33,015 bases of DNA, taken from positions 1 to 33,015 of the forward strand of contig JBDHSU010000028.1 of NCBI GenBank assembly GCA_039808325.1, written 5' to 3'. The position numbers and the translations under genes were made by a program. This DNA is from JAFKKS01 sp039808325 (GTDB lineage Bacteria > Pseudomonadota > Alphaproteobacteria > Rhizobiales > Xanthobacteraceae). Position 1 is the first letter of the stretch; every line of letters begins with the position of its first letter. A model generated the notes under the pieces. That model did no database searches and was not told where the DNA came from. It saw only the letters and a program-made list of their open reading frames with translations. Below, piece by piece: positions 1 to 6,943 of the stretch.

Positions 1-12
1 GGTCCGCTTCAC
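1..12 (-). CDS. Start of a leftward gene cut by the window edge, possibly ribosomal protein L34
   Basis: Read on the minus strand, a GTG at 12-10 opens four codons (Met-Lys-Arg-Thr) before the window ends. A GGAG lies about 9 bases upstream of the GTG, and a good sigma-70-type promoter sits about 110 bases upstream. Bacterial L34 proteins (rpmH) usually begin Met-Lys-Arg-Thr-Tyr-Gln-Pro-Ser, and a strong promoter with a leader of about 100 nt would suit a ribosomal protein gene. Only four codons are visible, so L34 is an inference from the first residues and the promoter. Many other proteins start in the same way. Confidence 0.35.
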
Positions 13-122
13 GGGTCGTCTCCGCCTGTCGCCGCCATTGTCGTATGAATGATCCCGCCGGCACCGTTCGCGCCGGGCGAAAGCGAAGGCCTTGCGGGGC
101 GATTGGTACGCGCGTAGCGGGC

Positions 123-151
123 TTATAGGGGAGGGGCGGCGGCCAAGTCAA
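123..151 (-). promoter_or_regulatory. Sigma-70-type promoter reading leftward
   Basis: On the minus strand TTGACT (151-146) and CTATAA (128-123) are separated by 17 bases. The -35 matches the consensus at 5 of 6 positions. Transcription would start near 116 and run off the left edge through the GTG at 12. It is the best consensus promoter I found in the window. Confidence 0.6.
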
Positions 152-324
152 TGCGACATGTCAGGCTGTTTTAAGGGGGCGCGCCCATATGAAGCCTTCC
201 GATGCTGCTTCACAGGCACCGTCACCCGAAAGTGAATTGGCGTGTCGCCGCGGCGGCCCGGTTCGACGGTAAGATCGCGGGAGGAGCGCCGATCGATTGC
301 CAGCCGCCGGGTTTGCCAAAGCCG

Positions 325-1128
325 ATGCCATTGGATGAACCGACCAAGCCGCCGGACCCTCGATCTTCCGGCCGTTTCCCGGTCGGCAGGATATGGCCGC
401 TGGTCGCCCTCCTGGCCATCGCGGCCCTGGTTTTTGGCATGGGCTGGCATCGGGAGCTCTCGATCGAAGGCCTGATGCGGCGGCGAGCGCTGCTCGATGC
501 GTTCATCGAGGCGCATTATTTCAAGACCTTGGCGGCGTTCATAGGCATTTACGTGGTCGCGACCGCGCTGTCGGTGCCGGGGGCGGCGCTGTTGACGGTC
601 GCGAGCGGCCTGCTGTTCGGCTGGCTCGTCGGCGGCATGGCGGCGGCCGCCGCCGCGACGGTGGGCGCCGCCATCGTTTTCCTGGTCGTGCGCAACGCAT
701 TGAGCGGCTATGTCGAGCGCCGCTTCGGACCGCGCATGGCCAGGCTTGCGCAAGGCTTTCAGGCCGACGCCTTCAATTACCTCCTTTTCCTGCGTCTCGT
801 TCCTGTGTTTCCGTTCTTTCTCGTCAATCTCGCGCCGGCGCTTTTCGGCGTGCGGACCGGCACCTTTGTCGTCACGACCTTTATCGGCATCCTTCCGGGT
901 ACATTTGCCTATGCTTTTTTCGGGGCGGGCCTCGATAGTGCGTTCGGGGCGCAGGAAATGGCCTACAAAGCGTGCCTCGCCGCCGGGACGCGGCCGTGCG
1001 AACTGACGTTCGACATACGGGCGGCTCTGACGCCGCAGCTCCTTTTGGCGTTTGCCGCGCTGGGCGTGCTGGCGCTGCTGCCGGTGGCGCTGCGGCGCTG
1101 GCGCTCGACGGCAGACGCGTCGGCATGA
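325..1128 (+). CDS. TVP38/TMEM64 (VTT/SNARE-associated) family membrane protein
   Basis: A 267-residue polytopic inner-membrane protein. After a Pro-rich N-terminal tail there is a membrane segment at about residues 21-40, then the VTT-type core with the glycine-rich stretch GLLFGWLVGG and the typical block FLRLVPVFPFFLVNLAPALF followed by GILPGTFAYAFFG. A last hydrophobic helix ends in a basic tail. A loop near the C-terminus carries two cysteines. DedA/TVP38 proteins are linked to lipid or proton-dependent membrane functions, but no specific substrate can be read here. The ATG at 325 is preferred because residues encoded from the upstream in-frame ATG at 202 do not look like this family; neither start has a strong ribosome-binding site. 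The next gene, a flavoprotein disulfide reductase, follows within about 40 bases, a pairing (sometimes a fusion) known in other bacteria. Confidence 0.8.
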   Translation: MPLDEPTKPPDPRSSGRFPVGRIWPLVALLAIAALVFGMGWHRELSIEGLMRRRALLDAFIEAHYFKTLAAFIGIYVVATALSVPGAALLTVASGLLFGWLVGGMAAAAAATVGAAIVFLVVRNALSGYVERRFGPRMARLAQGFQADAFNYLLFLRLVPVFPFFLVNLAPALFGVRTGTFVVTTFIGILPGTFAYAFFGAGLDSAFGAQEMAYKACLAAGTRPCELTFDIRAALTPQLLLAFAALGVLALLPVALRRWRSTADASA

Positions 1129-1170
1129 GAACGTGTGGCCCGCGCCGGCGCCTTCGATGGTGGCTCCCTC

Positions 1171-2604
1171 ATGGCTGAGCGGCTCGCACCCGATATCTGC
1201 GTCATCGGCGCAGGCTCAGGCGGCCTGTCGGTTGCCGCGGCGGCGGCTGCGTTCGGTGTTTCCGTCGTGCTGATCGAGCGCGGCAGAATGGGCGGCGACT
1301 GCCTCAATTCCGGCTGCGTGCCGTCGAAGGCGCTGCTGGCCGCCGCGAAGCGTATGCATGCGCTGCGCACGGCGTCCGCCTTCGGCGTCAAAGCGTCGCG
1401 CGCCAAAGTCGACTTCTTCGACGTCAACGCCCATGTCGAGGAAGTGATCGCCGCCATCGCGCCGAACGATTCCAGGGAGCGCTTCACCGGGCTCGGCGTG
1501 CGGGTCATCGACGGCGCGGCGCGGTTCCGCGACCGCGGTACCGTCGTGGTCGGCGACGATTTCGAGATCGCGGCGCGCCGCTTCGTCATCGCGACCGGCT
1601 CGACGGCGGCGGTGCCCCCCATTCCGGGGCTCGACGACGTGGCCTTCCTCACGCCTGAGAGCCTGTTCGATCTGACGCAATGCCCGAAGCACCTCGTCAT
1701 CGTCGGCGGCGGGCCGATCGGTCTCGAGATGGCCCAGGCGCATCGCCGCCTCGGCGCCGAGGTCACGGTCCTCGAGGCGGCGCGACCGCTCGCGAGAGAC
1801 GATGCGGAATGCGCGGCGATCGTGCTCGATGCGCTCGAGCGCGAGGGCGTCGAGATCCGGTCGGGCGTCACCGTCGCGCGTGTCGAGCGCGCGCGCAGCC
1901 GCATTCGTGTCGTCCTCGTGACGCCGGACGGCCATGAGGAAGTCATAGAAGGGAGCCACCTCTTGCTCGCGGCGGGCCGTCGCGCCGACGTCGATGATCT
2001 CGGCCTCGATGCGGCCGGCATCGCTTACGAAATGGATGGCGTGCGCGTCGATAAGGGCCTGCGGACCACGAACCGTAAAGTCTATGCGATCGGCGATGCC
2101 GTCCTCGGCGCCTTGCGGTTCACGCATGTGGCGAATTATCACGCCGGTCTGGTGGTGCGAAATGCGTTGTTCCGTCAGCCGGTGAACGCCGGCAAGGGCG
2201 TCATTCCATGGGTAACCTACACGGATCCGGAGCTCGCGCAGGTCGGATTGCAGGAAGACGAGGCCCGCGTCCGCTATGGCGCCATCCGTGTGCTGCGTTC
2301 CTCGTATCACGAGAGCGACCGTGCCCAGGCGGAGCGTCGCACGAGCGGCCACATCAAGATCATTACCGACAGGAAGGGCCGTATCCTCGGCGCCACCATC
2401 GTCGGGGCGCAAGCCGGAGAGCTGATCGCGACCTGGACGCTGGCGATCACGCAGAAGCTCAAGGTCGGCGCGCTGCTCGGTACGGTGTTGCCTTATCCGA
2501 CGCTCTCGGAGGTAGGAAAACGTGCCGCGCTGACCTATTTCACCCCCCGTTTGACCGCTTCTTGGGTGCGGCGCATCATATCCGCGCTGCGTCGCCTTGG
2601 ATGA
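1171..2604 (+). CDS. Mercuric-reductase-like FAD/NAD(P)-disulfide oxidoreductase
   Basis: A 477-residue class I pyridine nucleotide-disulfide oxidoreductase. The N-terminal FAD Rossmann motif GAGSGG is at residues 13-18, and the redox-active disulfide is C44/C49 in GGDCLNSGCVPSK. A second nucleotide-binding motif (IVGGGPIGLEMAQ) lies near residue 180, the second FAD motif ends in YAIGDA, and a dimerisation domain closes the protein. In dihydrolipoamide dehydrogenase the C-terminal active-site base is His in an HPTxxE motif. Here the corresponding segment reads PYPTLSE, so the His is replaced by Tyr and lipoamide activity is unlikely. There is no N-terminal heavy-metal domain and no C-terminal Cys pair, so true mercuric reductase activity is also unlikely. 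Start: the ATG at 1171 places the FAD motif at the usual distance; an in-frame ATG at 1135 would add 12 residues. It may act with the adjacent TVP38 protein; the substrate is unknown. Confidence 0.85.
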   Translation: MAERLAPDICVIGAGSGGLSVAAAAAAFGVSVVLIERGRMGGDCLNSGCVPSKALLAAAKRMHALRTASAFGVKASRAKVDFFDVNAHVEEVIAAIAPNDSRERFTGLGVRVIDGAARFRDRGTVVVGDDFEIAARRFVIATGSTAAVPPIPGLDDVAFLTPESLFDLTQCPKHLVIVGGGPIGLEMAQAHRRLGAEVTVLEAARPLARDDAECAAIVLDALEREGVEIRSGVTVARVERARSRIRVVLVTPDGHEEVIEGSHLLLAAGRRADVDDLGLDAAGIAYEMDGVRVDKGLRTTNRKVYAIGDAVLGALRFTHVANYHAGLVVRNALFRQPVNAGKGVIPWVTYTDPELAQVGLQEDEARVRYGAIRVLRSSYHESDRAQAERRTSGHIKIITDRKGRILGATIVGAQAGELIATWTLAITQKLKVGALLGTVLPYPTLSEVGKRAALTYFTPRLTASWVRRIISALRRLG

Positions 2605-2629
2605 GGGCGCGCGTTTCCATGATGCCACG

Positions 2630-4096
2630 ATGACGAACGCCTCGGTCGAAGAGAAAGCAGCGTCGACATCGAAGCCGCGCTTTGGTTTGTCGGGCAAGCT
2701 GCTGCTGATGACGGTTCTTTTCGTGATGATCACGGAAGTGCTGGTCTACGTTCCGTCCATCGCAAACTATCGGCTGAACTGGCTGCGCGACCGGCTGGCG
2801 GCGGCGCACACCGCCGCGCTCGTTCTCGACGCGGCGCCGAGCGGCATGGTGCCGGAAAGCCTCGCTCGCGAGATCCTCAACAGCGTCGGCGCCAAGGCGG
2901 TGGCGATGAAGACCGGCAAGCAGCGCCGGCTGCTGGCGTTCTCGGAATCGTTGCCGCCTGTGCATGCCGAGATCGACATCCGCACGGTCTCGTCCTTCCG
3001 CGCGATCGCGGACGCGTTCGACACGCTGTTCGGCTCCGATGCCGACAATCTGCGCGTGGTCGGGCCCGCGCCGATGGGCGGCGAGTTCGTGGAGATCGTC
3101 GTACCGGAGGGGCCGCTGCGGGCGGCGATGTGGCGGTTCTCGGCGAACGTGCTGCTTCTCTCGCTCTTCATCTCGGCGGTCACGGCGGCGCTGGTTTACC
3201 TGGCGCTGCACTTCATGATCGTGCGGCCGATCCGCCGGCTGACGGTCGGTATGGTGCGTTTCCGTCAGGAGCCGGAGAATCCCGCGCGGATCACATCGGC
3301 GAGCGGACGGCGCGACGAGATCGGCGTCGCCGAACGTGAGCTCAATGCGATGCAGACCGACATCGCCTCGATGCTGAATCAAAAGAGCCGCCTCGCGTCG
3401 CTCGGATTGGCGGTGTCGAAGATCAATCACGATCTGCGCAACCTGCTCGCGTCGGCGCAACTGTTCTCGGATCGGCTCACCAGCATCCCTGATCCGACGG
3501 TGCAGCGCTTCGCGCCGAGCCTGATGCGTGCCCTCGAGCGCGCGATCGCCTTCTGCCAATCGACGCTCTCGTACGGGCGCGTGCAGGAGCCGGCGCCGGA
3601 GCGGCGCTTGATCCTACTCGAGCCGCTGGTGGAGGAAGTGCGCGAGACGTTGGGCCTCGCGGAGGATTCGCCGGTGCGCTGGGTCTGCGCGATCGAGCGT
3701 GGTCTCAGCATTGACGCCGACCCCGATCAGCTCTTTCGGGTGCTCGTCAATCTCGGGCGCAACGCGCTGCAGGCGCTCGAAGCGCGCGCGCCGAACGATC
3801 CGGCGCGCGATCAGATCCGCATCACCGGGCGGCGCGAGGGTTCGGTCGCCGTCATCGAGGCGTCGGACACCGGCCCCGGCATCCCCGAGCAGGCAAAGCT
3901 GCATCTGTTCGAGGCGTTCCGCGGCTCGACGAAGGCCGGCGGCACCGGGCTTGGCCTAGCCATCGCTGCGGAGCTGGTGCGGGCGCATGGCGGCGAAATA
4001 CGGCTGGTGGACGGCACCATCGGCGCGACGATCTCGATCGCGATTCCGGATCGGCCCGTCGAATTGCGCTCGCGGCGCAATCTGCGGCGGGCGTGA
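2630..4096 (+). CDS. Membrane sensor histidine kinase (orphan)
   Basis: A 488-residue transmembrane kinase. TM1 is at about residues 22-42, followed by a periplasmic sensor region of about 130 residues, TM2 at about 172-197 and a HAMP linker to about 255. The dimerisation/phosphoacceptor helix carries His267 in KINHDLRNLL. The HATPase domain has the N-box (N374/N378), the DTGPGIP motif at 413-419, an F-box-like LFEAFRGS and the GGTGLGLAI lid. A basic C-terminal tail follows. No response regulator gene is adjacent, so its partner is elsewhere. The gene begins 25 bases after the flavoprotein stop codon and probably belongs to the same transcript. An in-frame TTG at 2597 would overlap the previous gene; the ATG at 2630 is preferred although no clear Shine-Dalgarno precedes it. 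Confidence 0.85.
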   Translation: MTNASVEEKAASTSKPRFGLSGKLLLMTVLFVMITEVLVYVPSIANYRLNWLRDRLAAAHTAALVLDAAPSGMVPESLAREILNSVGAKAVAMKTGKQRRLLAFSESLPPVHAEIDIRTVSSFRAIADAFDTLFGSDADNLRVVGPAPMGGEFVEIVVPEGPLRAAMWRFSANVLLLSLFISAVTAALVYLALHFMIVRPIRRLTVGMVRFRQEPENPARITSASGRRDEIGVAERELNAMQTDIASMLNQKSRLASLGLAVSKINHDLRNLLASAQLFSDRLTSIPDPTVQRFAPSLMRALERAIAFCQSTLSYGRVQEPAPERRLILLEPLVEEVRETLGLAEDSPVRWVCAIERGLSIDADPDQLFRVLVNLGRNALQALEARAPNDPARDQIRITGRREGSVAVIEASDTGPGIPEQAKLHLFEAFRGSTKAGGTGLGLAIAAELVRAHGGEIRLVDGTIGATISIAIPDRPVELRSRRNLRRA

Positions 4097-4108
4097 CGCG
4101 GCGGCGCG

Positions 4109-5740
4109 TCACGCCGCGCGGGCGAGCGCTCCGTCGATCATGCCGACCGTGTTGGCGATGCCGTAGACGGCGACGAAGGAGCCGAAGCGCGGCCCTTTCT
4201 CCTGCCCCAGCAGCACCTGATAGAGCATGTTGAACCAGTCGAGTGCGACGCCGGGCTTGCCGTCCTTGCCTTTCTTCTTGGTGTCGAGAAACGGCTCGCG
4301 CCGCCCGATCTCGTAGACGACGTCCTGGATTGCTTCCGCTGTCGCGTCGGCCGGCAATTGCGAAAGCGCGTCGCGCAGATCCGTGAGAGCGGCGCGTTCG
4401 CCGTCGGTCGGCTCCCGGAACTTCTTCTCCGGCAGCACGAAGTCGCGGAAATACTGGATCGCGTAGCCGACGAGCGCGTCGAGCTTCGGATGGGTCTGCG
4501 GCGTGACGCCCGGACGATAGCGGCCGATGAAGCCCCACAGCGTCTCCGCGTTCTCCGCATTCGACGAGGAGACGAGCGTGAGCAGCATCGCGAACGAGAT
4601 CGGCATGTCGCTCGCGGGCGGATGGCCGGAATGGATGTGCCAAACCGGATTGGAGAGCTTCTGCTTGGCGTCCTGGCGGGTGTAACCGTCGAGGAATTGC
4701 TGATAGTCGTCGACATTGCGCGGGATGACGTCGAAGTAGAGCCGCTTCGCCGCCTTCGGCTCGCGATACATGAAGAGCGACAGGCTTTCCGGGCTCGCGT
4801 AGCGCAGCCATTCCTCGATGGTGAGGCCGTTGCCCTTCGACTTGGAGATCTTCTGGCCCTTGTCGTCGAGGAAAAGCTCGTAGTTGAAGCCCTCCGGCGG
4901 CGTGCCGCCGAGCGCGCGGCAGATTTCGCTGGAGAGTTTCACGGAATCGATGAGGTCCTTGCCGGCCATCTCGTAATCGATGCCGAGCGCGACCCAGCGC
5001 ATCGCCCAGTCCGGCTTCCATTGCAGCTTGCAGCGCCCGCCGGTGACGGGCGTCGTCACCGGCGCCTTCGTCTCCGGGTGCTCGTAGGTGATGGTGCCGG
5101 CCTTGGCGTCATGCGCGATCACCGGCACCTGCAGCACGACGCCGTTTTCGTCGATCGGCAGGAAGGGCGAATAGGACTGCGCGCGCTCCTGACGCAAGGA
5201 CGGCAGCATGATGGCCATCACCGCGTCGAAGCGTTCCAGCACCTTCAGCAGCGCGGCGTCGAAGCGGCCCGACATGTAGCATTCGGTCGACGACATGAAT
5301 TCGTAGTCGAAGCCGAACTGGTCGAGGAAGCTGCGCAGCCGCGCATTGTTGTGCTGGCCGAAACTCGGATGCGTGCCGAACGGGTCCGGCACCAGCGTCA
5401 GCCGCTTGCCGAGATGTTGCGCGATCAGCTCCTTGTTGGGGATGTTGTCGGGGACTTTGCGCAGGCCGTCCATGTCGTCGGAGAAGGCGATCAGGCGGGT
5501 CTTCACCTTGTCTTCGGTGAGCACGCGGAAGGCATGACGCACCATGGTCGTGCGCGCCACCTCGCCGAAAGTGCCGATATGCGGCAGGCCGGACGGCCCG
5601 TATCCGGTCTCGAAGATGACCTCGTCCTTCGGCATTCGCTCGAGCCGTTTGACGATCTTGCGCGCCTCCTCGAACGGCCAGGCCGACGATTGCTCGGCGA
5701 GGGCGCGCAGGGATTGGGCGGTCAAGACTTCGGTCGACAT
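4109..5740 (-). CDS. lysK: Lysyl-tRNA synthetase, class I
   Basis: A 543-residue enzyme that charges tRNA-Lys with lysine in the cytoplasm. It is the class I (Rossmann-fold) form rather than the usual bacterial class II LysS. The HIGH-type signature is HIGT at residues 54-57 inside GPSGLPHIGTFGE, and the KMSKS-type signature is KISKS at 297-301. The length matches alphaproteobacterial and archaeal class I LysRS. The start is supported by a GGAG about 8 bases upstream. It faces the histidine kinase tail-to-tail with a gap of only 12 bases. Upstream, in the gap to the solute-binding protein gene, lies a large GC-rich inverted repeat. Confidence 0.95.
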   Translation of the reverse strand: MSTEVLTAQSLRALAEQSSAWPFEEARKIVKRLERMPKDEVIFETGYGPSGLPHIGTFGEVARTTMVRHAFRVLTEDKVKTRLIAFSDDMDGLRKVPDNIPNKELIAQHLGKRLTLVPDPFGTHPSFGQHNNARLRSFLDQFGFDYEFMSSTECYMSGRFDAALLKVLERFDAVMAIMLPSLRQERAQSYSPFLPIDENGVVLQVPVIAHDAKAGTITYEHPETKAPVTTPVTGGRCKLQWKPDWAMRWVALGIDYEMAGKDLIDSVKLSSEICRALGGTPPEGFNYELFLDDKGQKISKSKGNGLTIEEWLRYASPESLSLFMYREPKAAKRLYFDVIPRNVDDYQQFLDGYTRQDAKQKLSNPVWHIHSGHPPASDMPISFAMLLTLVSSSNAENAETLWGFIGRYRPGVTPQTHPKLDALVGYAIQYFRDFVLPEKKFREPTDGERAALTDLRDALSQLPADATAEAIQDVVYEIGRREPFLDTKKKGKDGKPGVALDWFNMLYQVLLGQEKGPRFGSFVAVYGIANTVGMIDGALARAA

Positions 5741-5784
5741 ACGGTTCTCCGGAGGCGGACGTGGCAGGCGGCGTCCGCGGCCTG

Positions 5785-5889
5785 CTCCCTCCCGCCTGGT
5801 GGGGGAGGGTTGGGGAGGGGTGTACGCAGCATATTTTGCGTGTCTGGCCTACCCCCCCTCCCTGTCCCTCCCCCACAAGGGGGGAGGGA
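5785..5889. repeat. GC-rich inverted repeat, REP/BIME-like
   Basis: Two arms (about 5785-5820 and 5851-5889) are near-complements of each other and flank an AT-richer centre around 5826-5845. Each arm is also self-complementary, with short CCCTCCC runs pairing with GGGGGAGGG. The element lies between two leftward genes, downstream of the solute-binding protein gene and upstream of lysK. A related single unit occurs at 20252-20280, which points to a dispersed repeat family. Confidence 0.7.
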
Positions 5890-5943
5890 ACCACTCCATC
5901 AAGGCGCGATGCGCGTCTGCCATCGTCATCGGATTTTCGCCGC

Positions 5944-6861
5944 TCAAAACGGATTGATCGGGAAATAGCGCAGCCACAGGTCTGTGAAGCGGCCGGTTTC
6001 CCATAGACGATAGAGCGCCCAGTTCAGCGCCTGGCGCAGCGTCTGGTTGCCGCGCTTGACGGCGATGCCGATGCCGTCGCCGAAGTAGCGGCTTTCGAGG
6101 AACGGTCCGCCGCGAAACGCGCAGCAACTCTGGGAATCGCTGCCGTTGAGCCAGAATGCGAGCTGGATGCCGTCGCCGAACAGGAGGTCGGCCTCGCCGT
6201 TGCGCAGCGCCTCGGTTGCGGCGGCGAGCGTCGGATAGGGCTTGACCTCAGCCTCGGTGAAGAAGGCCTTCAGATAGGCCTCATGGGCGCTGCCCGCGAC
6301 GGCGGCGATTTTCTTGCCCTCGAGGCGCTCTGGCAGCACGTCCTTGATCGGGCTGTCGCTGCGGGCGACAAAACGCGCGGGCGAGCGATAGTAGGGATCG
6401 GTGAATTCGACCTTGCGGCGGTTGTCCGGTGTCGCCGCCATGGAAGCAATCGCCGCGTCGCCGCGGTTTTCCGCGAGCGCGTCGACCAGCGTGTCGAAAC
6501 GGCGCATCTGCACGGTGCAGGCGACCTTCAACTCATCGCAGATCAGCCGGGCGAGATCGACATTGAATCCGATCGGATTGCCGTCCGGGCCCGCATAGTC
6601 GAACGGCGGATAATTCGTCTCGGTGAGGAAGCGGATGACCGTCGTCGGCTGCAGAACCGGTTTTTCCTGCCGGCGCTTCGGATCCCAGAAGCCGGGCACC
6701 GCGAGGGCCGGCGGCAGCTTGGCGGCCGGGCTTGTCGCGGGCTGAGCCCGCGCCGGCCGGGTGTCCGCGAGCCCCGCGACGAGAACGGCGGCCGCAACGG
6801 CCAAACCGAGGCCGCATAACGCTCGCGTGATTTTCAATTTAGATTTAATCTTAGGTTGCAT
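5944..6861 (-). CDS. Periplasmic amino-acid-type solute-binding protein (SBP family 3)
   Basis: A 305-residue secreted protein. It has a basic N-terminus, a hydrophobic stretch at about residues 15-30 and a probable signal peptidase site after ARA near residue 39. The mature part shows the bacterial family 3 fold: the opening FLTETNYPPFDYAGPDGNPIG, the segment GFNVDLARLICDEL and the ligand-binding block AAIASMAATPDNRRKVEFTDPYY. A second lobe follows (GKKIAAVAGSAHEAYL and later LLFGDG). Such proteins feed polar amino acid ABC transporters or act as sensors. No permease or ATPase gene is adjacent, so the transporter cannot be assigned. Two neighbouring cysteines (SQSCCAF) in the second lobe are unusual. 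The ATG at 6861 starts directly before the signal peptide; an in-frame GTG 8 codons upstream is also possible. Confidence 0.85.
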   Translation of the reverse strand: MQPKIKSKLKITRALCGLGLAVAAAVLVAGLADTRPARAQPATSPAAKLPPALAVPGFWDPKRRQEKPVLQPTTVIRFLTETNYPPFDYAGPDGNPIGFNVDLARLICDELKVACTVQMRRFDTLVDALAENRGDAAIASMAATPDNRRKVEFTDPYYRSPARFVARSDSPIKDVLPERLEGKKIAAVAGSAHEAYLKAFFTEAEVKPYPTLAAATEALRNGEADLLFGDGIQLAFWLNGSDSQSCCAFRGGPFLESRYFGDGIGIAVKRGNQTLRQALNWALYRLWETGRFTDLWLRYFPINPF

Positions 6862-6894
6862 GAGCGTGTACGGGCGAATGTCCACCAAGCGCCG

Positions 6895-6922
6895 CTTATA
6901 GGCCACGGGCTGGCGGCGTAAA
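6895..6922 (-). promoter_or_regulatory. Possible promoter of the solute-binding protein gene
   Basis: On the minus strand TTTACG (6922-6917) and TATAAG (6900-6895) are 16 bases apart, about 34 bases upstream of the ATG at 6861. The -10 matches 5 of 6 consensus bases, the -35 only 4 of 6. The same CTATAA core is found in the promoters at 123-151 and 32018-32046. Confidence 0.4.
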
Positions 6923-6943
6923 GGTGGCGAGGTTGGGGGTGGC

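Noticed and set aside
1216..2733. A 505-codon leftward open frame opposite the flavoprotein gene
   Set aside because: Mirror of a strongly coding gene; no ribosome-binding site or motif.
5785..5889. GC-rich repeats considered as CRISPR or as an insertion-sequence end
   Set aside because: There are no regular repeats with unique spacers, no transposase gene and no target-site duplication visible.
4358..5968. A 536-codon rightward open frame opposite lysK
   Set aside because: It crosses the GC-rich inverted repeat and has no family-like sequence; lysK on the other strand has both synthetase signatures.
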